NCBI RefSeq assembly: GCF_016595245.1
Contig: NZ_JAENHM010000073.1
Span: 752,365 to 816,364, forward strand
Direction: 5' to 3'
DNA length: 64,000 nucleotides
Source of the DNA: Azospirillum endophyticum
GTDB lineage: Bacteria > Pseudomonadota > Alphaproteobacteria > Azospirillales > Azospirillaceae
Shown here: in pieces, positions 25,383 to 32,962 of the stretch
Numbering within the stretch: the stretch's first letter is position 1
Layout of the letters: the number at the start of each line of letters is the position of its first letter
Notes under the pieces: generated by a model
Seen by the model: only the letters and a program-made list of their open reading frames with translations
Database searches by the model: none
Told to the model about the DNA's origin: nothing
Translations under genes and position numbers: made by a program

Positions 25383-26870
25383 TCAGATGGCCTGGGCATA
25401 GCGGCCGCCATCGCCGGGGAGATGCCAGCGGGCATGCAGCTGCCCCTTGGCGTCGAAGCTGCAGGCGATCCAGCCCGGTCCATACAGCAGGCGTCGCCCG
25501 GTCTCGGCGAATGGGGGCATCTCGAACCGGTAGGCGGGCAGGGGATGGCCCGGGCGGGTGGTGAGCGGCTCCGTCAGCCGGGACCGCCATCCGCCGGGAT
25601 GTTCCGAGTGAGTGAAATGGGGGGCATAAAGCTGCCACATTTCCAGCCCGCCGCCGCGCAACACGCCTCGCCCGCCCGTTCCGCCCGCAAGCCCATGCGA
25701 CGCGATGGTGATGCGGCAGCCGCTGCGGCGGGAGAAATCGCCCAGCATCCGGACCATCCGCTCCCAGTCGGCGTGACGGCCGGCAGCGGACCAATGATCG
25801 CCCAGCCGGCTGCGCAGCCGGACCGGGAGGACGCTGCCCAGCCGGTCGAGCATGGCGGCGGCCGGGGTCAGCAGCGGAGTTCCACTGACAAGGATCAGAT
25901 GCCGGCAGGCCGCGAAGCGGTCGAGCCAATCCGGCAGAATGCTCCAGCTCCTCTCCGAAAGCATGCGCCGGCCGTTGCGGTCGGTCCACAGGTCGAGCGC
26001 GAGCAGACCGGCTTCGCCCATGACGAAGCCCTGTGCCAGCGTGCCGCAGGCCGATCCCCACAGGCAATCGGGCGGACCTTCGGCGACCGAACCGGTCTGA
26101 AACAACTGGACTTGACGCCGAGTCGCCATCATCAGCGGTCGCAGACTGCGCGAGGCTGCGTCTCCTTCCTCCCGGCCGCCCCAGGCGCCGGCCAACGACC
26201 GGCCGAGGTCGGAGCCGTCCCACATCATGACCGAGGGGATCGACGCCAGGGCCGACGCGGCGGCGGCACCGCTCCACACCCGCAGCATATGATCGAAGCC
26301 GGCCGCCATCAGGTCTTCCGCCACACCGGGCAGGGCCGGGCCGAGACGTCGGGAAGCGTCGCTCAGCAGGGCGTGCGCCTGGCGAGAGGCGGCTGTCACG
26401 GCGTCGCCGTCGATCTGCCCGCCGGCTTGGACCAGCAGGTGATAACGGTCGCCGGAGTGCCGGCCGAGGAGGTCCGCCCAAGGCGCAGGCGGCGATCCGA
26501 CAGACGGTTGGGAGCTGGCCCCGCTGCCGGCAGTCAATCCGCTTCCGTAAAGAATGGCCAAACGTGGGAGTGAATGTCGACCCGGAACGACCACGGTCCA
26601 GCGAGGTCCGTCGGGAAAGCCATAGGCGACGTCGGTGTCCCGCATGCCGCGGGGCACTGCGAAGTCGAAGCGCCAAACTTGCCGGCGGCGCCAACCCATG
26701 AGGTGTCGCGGCGGGACGGGCAGTGTGACGCCGTCGACCCGGAGATCGTCGGGTTCGACCTCCCCGTCCAGAACGAACAGCGCCGATAGCCACCAGCGGT
26801 CGCGCTGCTCACCACGGAAGTACAGGATGGGACCGAGCAGGATGCTCGGTTCCGCTCGTCTGGGCGCCAT
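25383..26870 (-). CDS. PhoD-like phosphatase-family protein with degenerate active site
   Basis: A 495-residue protein recognised by overall pattern as a PhoD-like alkaline phosphatase-family member: an N-terminal beta domain opening GPILYFRGEQRDRWWLSALF, then SVMMWDGSDLGRS where active members have MMWDDHDxxDGWG, and CRITIASHGLAGG where active members have a GDVH-type metal motif. The metal-binding histidines and aspartates are largely replaced, so it is probably not a phosphatase. No signal peptide. GGATGAAGC precedes the ATG. It may be a binding or structural relative; function unknown. Family assignment is from motif layout and needs a profile search. Confidence 0.6.
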   Translation of the reverse strand: MAPRRAEPSILLGPILYFRGEQRDRWWLSALFVLDGEVEPDDLRVDGVTLPVPPRHLMGWRRRQVWRFDFAVPRGMRDTDVAYGFPDGPRWTVVVPGRHSLPRLAILYGSGLTAGSGASSQPSVGSPPAPWADLLGRHSGDRYHLLVQAGGQIDGDAVTAASRQAHALLSDASRRLGPALPGVAEDLMAAGFDHMLRVWSGAAAASALASIPSVMMWDGSDLGRSLAGAWGGREEGDAASRSLRPLMMATRRQVQLFQTGSVAEGPPDCLWGSACGTLAQGFVMGEAGLLALDLWTDRNGRRMLSERSWSILPDWLDRFAACRHLILVSGTPLLTPAAAMLDRLGSVLPVRLRSRLGDHWSAAGRHADWERMVRMLGDFSRRSGCRITIASHGLAGGTGGRGVLRGGGLEMWQLYAPHFTHSEHPGGWRSRLTEPLTTRPGHPLPAYRFEMPPFAETGRRLLYGPGWIACSFDAKGQLHARWHLPGDGGRYAQAI

Positions 26871-26976
26871 GCTTCATCCGTCCGGACCGGCCCCTCCCCC
26901 AAAGACGGGCCTGCCGCATGCAATAGCGCAAGGTGCTGCCGGACGGAGAGAAAATATCGTTGCCGGAAATCGGCCG

Positions 26977-27201
26977 TCAGCCGTTTCGCTTGCGCAGCAG
27001 CTCGATCATTCGGTGGGGCACCTCTTCGTTCAGGACTGGATCATACAGGCGGTGGAGTTCTTCCACATGCTGCCGATGGAGGGCGAGCAGCGCCTTCGCG
27101 CCGGGATCGCTCTCGACCACGCTTTCGAATTCGGCGCGCTCCCGCTCGTCCAGGGCGCCATCCAGATAGGCGTTGATATCAGTCATCGTCACACGCTTCA
27201 T
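26977..27201 (-). CDS. Short anti-sigma factor-like protein with NepR-like tail
   Basis: A 74-residue protein. The first half (DINAYLDGALDERERAEFES) is the N-terminal helix pattern of alphaproteobacterial anti-sigma factors; the second half (LYDPVLNEEVPHRMIELL) also resembles the core of NepR, the anti-sigma of EcfG. There is no membrane segment. Start ATG 27201 is chosen, ATG 27186 is possible. It is 1.4 kb from an EcfG-like sigma gene on the same strand, separated by an SDR gene on the opposite strand. Role as partner of that sigma factor is inferred. Confidence 0.7.
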   Translation of the reverse strand: MKRVTMTDINAYLDGALDERERAEFESVVESDPGAKALLALHRQHVEELHRLYDPVLNEEVPHRMIELLRKRNG

Positions 27202-27467
27202 CTCTGTCGTTCCCGGATGGGTCGCCGGGGGTTTCCCCTGGGACACGATCAACCGTGACACGTCCGGTGGCTCCGCCGTTTCCGGAAAGTTCGGCCGAAA
27301 GGACTTTCACCCAATCTTATGGGCATGATCCACGGCCATACCAGTCCGACAAACGGCGCGATCGATGCTCACTTTCGAGGCGAGCATACCGGCACCGCCA
27401 TCCTCTTTCGCGTCGCCCGGCCAAGTAACAGGGCAACCTAGCCCATTGTTCCGGCTTCCATTGGTGC

Positions 27468-27492
27468 GGAACGCCACGCAATGGAGACTGTT
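27468..27492 (+). promoter_or_regulatory. EcfG-type promoter for SDR gene
   Basis: GGAAC (27468-27472), a 16-bp spacer and TGTT (27489-27492), one mismatch to CGTT, lie about 60 bp before the SDR start. A second GGAAC on the minus strand (27450-27446, N15, TGTT) faces the anti-sigma-like gene. Confidence 0.6.
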
Positions 27493-27552
27493 GTGATCAT
27501 GCAACTCAGCCCAGCAGCGCCCCAAACGGGTTGCCGTAGAAGGAGAATGCCC

Positions 27553-28413
27553 ATGGCTCCGCCGGAGAGCAGACAGCCGCCCCAGCACCAGGACAGCCGG
27601 CCGGGCCATCAGGCTCCGATGAACCCGCAACCGTCGGAAACGCGTCCGGCCTATCGCGGCAGCGGCAAGCTGCGCGGCAAAGTCGCGCTCATCACCGGCG
27701 GCGACAGCGGCATCGGCCGGGCCATCGCGGTGCTGTACGCGCGCGAGGGCGCCAAGATCGGCATCCTGTACCTGAACGAAGATGACGATGCCCGCGAGAC
27801 CCGCCGGCTGGTCGAAGCCGAAGGCCAGACCTGCACCGTTCTGAGCGGCGACGTCGGCCAGGAGGAAACCTGCCGCCGGACGGTCGAACGCCTCGTCGGC
27901 GAGCACGGCCGCATCGATATCCTCATCAACAACGCGGCAGAGCAGCATCCGCAAAAATCGATCGAGGACATCACCGCCGAGCAGTTGGAACGAACCTTCC
28001 GGACCAACGTCTTCGGCCAATTCCATATGGTGAAGGCCGCCCTGCCGCACATGCACGAGGGGGCTTGCATCATCAACACCACCTCCGTCACCGCCTATAA
28101 GGGCAGTCCGGAACTGCTCGATTATTCGGCCACCAAGGGCGCCATCGTCGCCTTCACCCGGTCGCTGTCCATGGCACTGACCGAGCGCGGCATCCGCGTC
28201 AACGCCGTGGCACCGGGTCCGATCTGGACACCGTTGATTCCGTCGACCTTCGACGAGAAGAAGGTCGAGACCTTCGGCGGCAACGTGCCGATGAAGCGCG
28301 CCGGCCAGCCGGACGAGGTGGCGCCGGCTTTCGTGTTCCTGGCCTCCGACGATTCTTCCTATATGTCGGGGCAGGTACTGCATCCGAACGGCGGCACGGT
28401 GGTGAACGGCTGA
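27553..28413 (+). CDS. Short-chain dehydrogenase/reductase (stress-type, YghA-like)
   Basis: A 286-residue NAD(P)-dependent oxidoreductase. A hydrophilic Pro/Gln-rich leader of about 40 residues precedes the Rossmann fold (GGDSGIG, residues 49-55; NNAAEQ); catalytic S178, Y191 and K195 (YSATK) are intact. It resembles the glucose/ribitol dehydrogenase-like general stress SDRs. ATG 27553 is chosen because AAGGAG lies 7 nt upstream. An EcfG-like promoter precedes it and an intrinsic terminator follows. Substrate unknown. Confidence 0.9.
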   Translation: MAPPESRQPPQHQDSRPGHQAPMNPQPSETRPAYRGSGKLRGKVALITGGDSGIGRAIAVLYAREGAKIGILYLNEDDDARETRRLVEAEGQTCTVLSGDVGQEETCRRTVERLVGEHGRIDILINNAAEQHPQKSIEDITAEQLERTFRTNVFGQFHMVKAALPHMHEGACIINTTSVTAYKGSPELLDYSATKGAIVAFTRSLSMALTERGIRVNAVAPGPIWTPLIPSTFDEKKVETFGGNVPMKRAGQPDEVAPAFVFLASDDSSYMSGQVLHPNGGTVVNG

Positions 28414-28456
28414 GCCGAGCGGTTGACGGTCGGGCCGCTCACAATCGGTCCGGACA

Positions 28457-28493
28457 CGAAAAGCCCCCGTGCCGGTGACACGGGGGCTTTTCG
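28457..28493. terminator. Bidirectional intrinsic terminator
   Basis: A 15-bp perfect stem (CGAAAAGCCCCCGTG with its complement, 7-nt loop) with A-tracts and T-tracts at its base lies between the convergent SDR and sigma factor genes. Confidence 0.88.
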
Positions 28494-28557
28494 ACCGTGG
28501 AAGAACTCGGGTTCCGGCCGCCTCGCAAGAGCCGCCGACCGATGGGAAGGATCAGGC

Positions 28558-29031
28558 TCAGGCGGTCATCAGGTTGTTCAGCCGTTCCCGCGCGCGGCAC
28601 AGCCGTGACCGGATGGTGCCGATCGAGACGTTCAGAGTTTCCGCCGCCTCCTGGTAGGGACGGCCTTCGATGGCGACCAGCTTCACGACCTTGCGCTGGC
28701 TGGGGGTGAGGGAGGAGAAGGCGCGGTCGACATCACGGAAAACGAGCCGCGACATCTGCGCCGCATCGACCGACATGGCGCCGTCCCACAATTCCACCTT
28801 GGTCACATGGCGGTCACGCTGAAGGTTGTTGAAATGCAGGTTCTTCAACATGGTGGTCAGCCATGCCTGCATGTTCGTGCCGGGTTCGAAACGATGCTGA
28901 CGTGACAATGCACGGGCCAGGCAATCCTGGAGGAGATCCTCTGCGGCATTGGCATCGCGGGTCAGCTTGCAGGCATAGCGCTGCAGGTTCGGCATGCAGC
29001 GGATCAGTTCGTGTTCGAACGAGTACGCCAT
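28558..29031 (-). CDS. ECF sigma factor, EcfG-like (general stress)
   Basis: A 157-residue sigma factor with only regions 2 and 4. Region 2 has RDANAAEDLLQDCLARAL and the EcfG-type FEPGTNMQAWLTTMLKN; region 4 is a helix-turn-helix reading EAAETLNVSIGTIRSRL. EcfG proteins direct RNA polymerase to GGAAC-N16/17-CGTT promoters in the alphaproteobacterial general stress response and are held by NepR until PhyR sequesters it. ATG 29031 has GGAGGAAGGAAAGACC upstream and is chosen over GTG 29049. A consensus promoter of the same type lies about 330 bp upstream, so autoregulation is likely. PhyR was not found in the window. Confidence 0.9.
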   Translation of the reverse strand: MAYSFEHELIRCMPNLQRYACKLTRDANAAEDLLQDCLARALSRQHRFEPGTNMQAWLTTMLKNLHFNNLQRDRHVTKVELWDGAMSVDAAQMSRLVFRDVDRAFSSLTPSQRKVVKLVAIEGRPYQEAAETLNVSIGTIRSRLCRARERLNNLMTA

Positions 29032-29497
29032 GGTCTTTCCTTCCTCCACGGTCTGTGTCGTCTCCGGCCGGCCGGGTGAACGGCGGCGCCCTTCGCGTGC
29101 TGACGGGGCGCAGGGCAGGGACGGCGTTGGGCTTTCCGGCGCGCTGGCAGCGGCGGCGCCGGTTCGAAGGGCTGACGGTGTCTTATCGATCTTGAACGCT
29201 CAGGGCGCCCCGTGTGCGAGTGACAGGGCGTTTTCCGGCCGGTCCGTCATCTGGGACGGATCAGCGGCTCCTGTGGAATGTCGAGGAACGATCCGGTCGG
29301 CGGTGGCGTCATTGCGGCGGTCCCGTTGTTGCCCGTCGTTGATCGTGTCGGGAGGGTAACGCGTCGTCCGCCGTGGATGTTCCACCACAGGATTCGGAAA
29401 GAGTGACATCGGTGGCAGATTGCGGCGATTCCGGTCAAGGCTCCGCTTCCCGGGCTTACCCCCATCGAATGCGGCGCCCGGTGCTCGGCCGCAACAG
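29032..29497. other. 466-bp spacer upstream of sigma factor gene
   Basis: It holds an EcfG-type promoter and a presumed leader of about 320 nt. All three minus-strand frames were checked for a nepR-like gene, the usual partner, and none was found. A 21-codon frame (29312-29247) has no ribosome binding site. Confidence 0.5.
29358..29383 (-). promoter_or_regulatory. EcfG-type promoter, probably autoregulatory
   Basis: On the minus strand, GGAAC (29383-29379), a 17-bp spacer and CGTT (29361-29358) match the consensus. The first gene downstream is the EcfG-like sigma factor itself. Confidence 0.7.
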
Positions 29498-30007
29498 TCA
29501 GTCTTTCGGCAGCAATGGTTTTTCCAGGCGCAACGCCGCCATATCGTCCTCGTAATAGCCGGGATGAACGGCGAAGGAGCGGTAGCCGGCCGTGGTGTAA
29601 AGCGCGATGGCGGCTGCATTGTCCGCCCGTACCTCCAGCCTCATGCCGCTGCAGCCATGGACGGCGGCGGCTTCCTCCAGTGCCGCAAGCAGGCGGCGGC
29701 CGATCCCCAGGCCGCGGGCGCCCGGCGCCACGGCGAAGGAGGTCAGCCGGGCGAAGCGCGTGCCGGCATGGAAGCCGACGACACCGTAGGCGATCGGCGT
29801 CCTCTCCAAATTTTGCCCTTGGCGGTATGCCGCAAGGACCACACCTTTTGCTTTCCGGATCGCATAGCGGAAATTGCGTTGCGTCATCCGGTCGGTCGCG
29901 AAGCTTCGCTCCTCGATCGCCAGCAGCGCGGGGATGTCGGCCGTTTCGGCGCGGCGGATGCCGATGCATGTTGCATCGCAGTGGACAGGATCGGTTTCGT
30001 GAAGCAT
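29498..30007 (-). CDS. GNAT family N-acetyltransferase (RimI-like)
   Basis: A 169-residue acetyl-CoA-dependent acetyltransferase. The acetyl-CoA pyrophosphate loop is VAPGARGLGIGRRLL, followed by LEVRADNAAAIALYTTAGY, the usual RimI-type motif B. RimI relatives acetylate protein N-termini or small molecules; the target here is unknown. It is divergent from glgP. Confidence 0.87.
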   Translation of the reverse strand: MLHETDPVHCDATCIGIRRAETADIPALLAIEERSFATDRMTQRNFRYAIRKAKGVVLAAYRQGQNLERTPIAYGVVGFHAGTRFARLTSFAVAPGARGLGIGRRLLAALEEAAAVHGCSGMRLEVRADNAAAIALYTTAGYRSFAVHPGYYEDDMAALRLEKPLLPKD

Positions 30008-30184
30008 CGTTGACGGGAAAAAGGGGAGGGGATGAAAGCCTACTCCCTTTTACCACAGCGAAACGACGGTGGGTTCAAGGGGGGAAAGCTTTGTTTAACC
30101 AACAACGCGGAAACTTCCCCAGGTTTGGAGCGCCGTCCTTCCAGCCGCCCGCTCCTATTGGCCTTTCACGCAGAAAGTCACGAC

Positions 30185-32683
30185 ATGGACGCTCGGTATA
30201 AATCTCGCGACATCGAACGCCGCAGCCTGGATGTCGATGGCCTCAAACGGTCGTTCCTGGAATGGCTGGTCTATTCGGTCGGCAAGGATGCACGCGCCGC
30301 GACGCGCCGCGACTGGTTCCACACCGTGGCGCTGGCCGTGCGCGACCGCGTCGTCGATCGCTGGATGGACACGACGCGCAGCTATTATCAGGAAGACGCG
30401 AAGCGCGTTTATTATCTCTCCCTCGAATTCCTGATCGGTCGGCTGCTGACCAACAGCCTGTCGAACCTGGGGATCGTCGACGAATGCCGTCAGGCGCTCG
30501 ATCGTCTCGGCCTGTCGATGGAGGACGTGGTCGATGCGGAGCCGGACGCGGCGCTCGGCAACGGCGGCCTCGGCCGTCTGGCCGCCTGCTTCCTGGACAG
30601 CATGGCCTCCCAGGGGCTGCCCGGTTACGGCTACGGCATCCGCTACGAGTTCGGCCTGTTCGAGCAACGCTTCGAGAACGGCTGGCAGGTCGAATATCCG
30701 GAGCAATGGCTGCAGTTCGGTAATCCGTGGGAGTTCGCCCGGCCGGAGGTGCTGTATCCGGTCCAGTTCTACGGTCGCGTCGAGGAATTCCGCGACAGCG
30801 TCGGCGATCGCGCCTATCGCTGGGTCGATGCCGACCGGGTGCTGGCGATGGCCTACGACACGCCGGTGGTCGGCTATGGCGGCGACACCATCAACACGCT
30901 GCGCCTGTGGTCGGCGCGGGCCACCCGCGATTTCAACTTCGGCCATTTCAACGACGGCGCCTACATGAAGGCGGTCGAGCAGAAGATCCTGTCGGAGAAT
31001 CTCAGCCGTGTCCTCTACCCCAACGACGCGACCGAGACCGGCAAGGAACTGCGGCTGAAGCAGGAGTATTTCTTCACCTCCGCCTCGCTGCAGGACATTC
31101 TGCGCCGTTATCTGCAGCACCACACCACCTTCGAGAACCTGCCCAACAAGGCGGCGATCCAGCTCAACGACACCCACCCGGCGATCGGCATCGCCGAGCT
31201 GATGCGCCTGCTGGTCGATCAGCATGCGCTGCGCTGGGACGATGCGTGGGAGATCACCCGCGCCACCTTCGCCTACACCAACCACACCCTGCTGCCCGAG
31301 GCGCTGGAGGCCTGGCCGGTGCGGATGATCGAGCGGGTGCTGCCGCGCCACATGCAGATCATCTACGAGATCAACGCCAAGTTCCTGAACCGCACCAAGG
31401 CGCGGGCCGACGGCGACAATGCCAGGCTGTCGCGCCTGTCGCTGATCGACGAGCGCGGCGAGCGCCGGGTGCGCATGGGCAATCTGGCCTTCCTCGGCTC
31501 GCACAAGGTCAACGGCGTCTCGGCCCTGCACACCGAGCTGATGAAGCAGACGGTCTTCGCCGATTTCCACGAGGAATTCCCGGACCGCATCAACAACAAG
31601 ACCAACGGCATCACCCCGCGCCGCTGGCTGAAGCAGGCCAACCCGGCCCTGTCGGAGTTGATCACCACCCGCATCGGCGAAGGCTGGATCTCCGACCTGT
31701 CGCAGATCGCGGCGCTGCGCGACAAGGCCGACGACGTGGTGTTCCGCGAGGAGTTCCGCCGGGCCAAGCGCAAGAACAAGAAGCGCCTTGCCGCCTACAT
31801 CGCCCGCCAGACCGGCGAGGAGGTGCTGGTCGACAGCATCTTCGACGTCCAGGTCAAGCGCATGCACGAATACAAGCGCCAGCTGCTGAACGTTCTGCAC
31901 ACCATCGCGCTGTACAACGAGATGCGCGACAACCCGACGGTCAGCTGGGTTCCGGTGACCAAGGTCTTCGCCGGCAAGGCGGCGCCGTCCTACCACATGG
32001 CCAAGCTGATCATCAAACTGATCAACGACGTCGCCAAGGTGGTGAATCATGATCCGTCGGTGCACGACAACCTGAAGGTCGTGCTGCTGCCGAACTACAA
32101 CGTCACCGCCGCGGAGATCATCATCCCGGCCGCCGATTTGTCGGAGCAGATCTCCACCGCCGGCATGGAGGCCTCGGGCACCGGCAACATGAAGCTGGCC
32201 CTGAACGGCGCCCTGACCATCGGCACGCTGGACGGCGCCAACGTCGAGATCCGCGAGCATGTCGGTCCGGACAACATCTTCATCTTCGGCATGACCGCGG
32301 AGGAGGTGAACGACCTGCGCGCCAGCGGCGGCTTCAACCCGCGGGAGGTGATCGCATCGAATCCCAGCCTGAAGCGGGCGCTCGACATGATCTCCACCGG
32401 CGCCTTCTCGCCGGACGACCGCAACCGCTACCACCCGATCGTGCAGGCGCTGACCGACGGCGGCGACCATTTCCTGGTGACGGCGGACTTCGCCGATTAT
32501 TGCCGCGCCCAGGAGGCGGCGATGCATCTGTACCGCGATCCGGAGGAGTGGACCCGCAAGGCCATCCTGAACACGGCCAACATGGGCTGGTTCTCGTCCG
32601 ACCGTACGGTCAACGAGTACGCCGGGGAGGTCTGGGACGTACACCCGGTGCATCCGAACCATGACGGTGAAGGGTTCCGGTAA
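30185..32683 (+). CDS. glgP: Glycogen/starch/alpha-glucan phosphorylase
   Basis: Releases glucose-1-phosphate from alpha-1,4-glucan ends. The 832-residue protein has normal family length; the pyridoxal-phosphate lysine is K670 in ASGTGNMKLALNG, and the glucan/phosphate site regions GNGGLGRLAACFLDS and LNDTHPAIGIAE are intact. The frame is open upstream to 30032, but MDARYKSRD at 30185 is the family-like start. No other glycogen gene is in the window. A 13-bp hairpin follows. Confidence 0.96.
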   Translation: MDARYKSRDIERRSLDVDGLKRSFLEWLVYSVGKDARAATRRDWFHTVALAVRDRVVDRWMDTTRSYYQEDAKRVYYLSLEFLIGRLLTNSLSNLGIVDECRQALDRLGLSMEDVVDAEPDAALGNGGLGRLAACFLDSMASQGLPGYGYGIRYEFGLFEQRFENGWQVEYPEQWLQFGNPWEFARPEVLYPVQFYGRVEEFRDSVGDRAYRWVDADRVLAMAYDTPVVGYGGDTINTLRLWSARATRDFNFGHFNDGAYMKAVEQKILSENLSRVLYPNDATETGKELRLKQEYFFTSASLQDILRRYLQHHTTFENLPNKAAIQLNDTHPAIGIAELMRLLVDQHALRWDDAWEITRATFAYTNHTLLPEALEAWPVRMIERVLPRHMQIIYEINAKFLNRTKARADGDNARLSRLSLIDERGERRVRMGNLAFLGSHKVNGVSALHTELMKQTVFADFHEEFPDRINNKTNGITPRRWLKQANPALSELITTRIGEGWISDLSQIAALRDKADDVVFREEFRRAKRKNKKRLAAYIARQTGEEVLVDSIFDVQVKRMHEYKRQLLNVLHTIALYNEMRDNPTVSWVPVTKVFAGKAAPSYHMAKLIIKLINDVAKVVNHDPSVHDNLKVVLLPNYNVTAAEIIIPAADLSEQISTAGMEASGTGNMKLALNGALTIGTLDGANVEIREHVGPDNIFIFGMTAEEVNDLRASGGFNPREVIASNPSLKRALDMISTGAFSPDDRNRYHPIVQALTDGGDHFLVTADFADYCRAQEAAMHLYRDPEEWTRKAILNTANMGWFSSDRTVNEYAGEVWDVHPVHPNHDGEGFR

Positions 32684-32695
32684 TCTTCGGCAGGG

Positions 32696-32731
32696 CGAAT
32701 GCGCAGGCACTTTACAAGGCCTGCGCATTCG
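32696..32731 (+). terminator. Perfect 13-bp hairpin after glgP
   Basis: CGAATGCGCAGGC pairs with GCCTGCGCATTCG around a 10-nt loop, 12 bp after the glgP stop. No T-run follows, so it may terminate glgP or form part of the asd leader. Confidence 0.55.
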
Positions 32732-32746
32732 GATAAGACAACCGGC

Positions 32747-32824
32747 ATGAATCGCAAGGCCATCACCACCACTACGACCAAAAAAGCGACTCGCTTCGGC
32801 GGGAAGCGTCGTGGTGTGTGCTGA
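32747..32824 (+). CDS. Candidate threonine-rich leader peptide of asd
   Basis: A 25-codon frame beginning MNRKAI, then five consecutive threonines (ACC ACC ACT ACG ACC), then KKATR and a basic tail. It lies 138 bp before asd, whose product feeds threonine, isoleucine, methionine and lysine synthesis. The layout resembles the thr operon leader of enterobacteria and is followed by alternative hairpins. No clear ribosome binding site precedes the ATG, which is the main weakness. Not a recognised family. Confidence 0.45.
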   Translation: MNRKAITTTTTKKATRFGGKRRGVC

Positions 32825-32885
32825 TCGGATCGACCAGCGTTTCTTCCACGAGGCAGGCCCCGCCGGACAACGGACGGGGCCTCGT
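32792..32885 (+). promoter_or_regulatory. Candidate transcription attenuator upstream of asd
   Basis: Segment 1 (CGCTTC, 32792-32797) pairs with segment 2 (GAAGCG, 32803-32808). TCGTGG next to segment 2 (32809-32814) can pair with CCACGA of segment 3 (32846-32851). Segment 3 with GGCCCCG (32856-32862) can pair instead with CGGGGCC plus TCGT (32875-32885). Segments 1 and 2 overlap the leader peptide frame. No U-run follows the last hairpin, so a Rho-dependent or translational effect is also possible. Confidence 0.4.
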
Positions 32886-32962
32886 CGTATCCGGGGTCCG
32901 CTGTCCGAACGACCGATAGGCCGGTCCGATCAACAGTGCGACAGACAGGACGGAACCCCGAC

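Noticed and set aside
22637..26870. Idea that the TPR methyltransferase, glycosyltransferase and PhoD-like gene form one surface-glycan cluster
   Set aside because: The methyltransferase is on the opposite strand, gaps exceed 100 bp, and no other glycan genes are near; kept only as neighbours.
29285..29311. Plus-strand GGAAC-N17-CGTC resembling an EcfG promoter
   Set aside because: The -10 element has a mismatch and no plus-strand gene begins within 800 bp.
29247..29312. 21-codon frame in the sigma factor leader
   Set aside because: No ribosome binding site and no similarity to NepR; kept only as part of the leader description.
30155..32728. 857-codon frame antisense to glgP
   Set aside because: Low-complexity shadow of the phosphorylase gene; glgP has every family motif.
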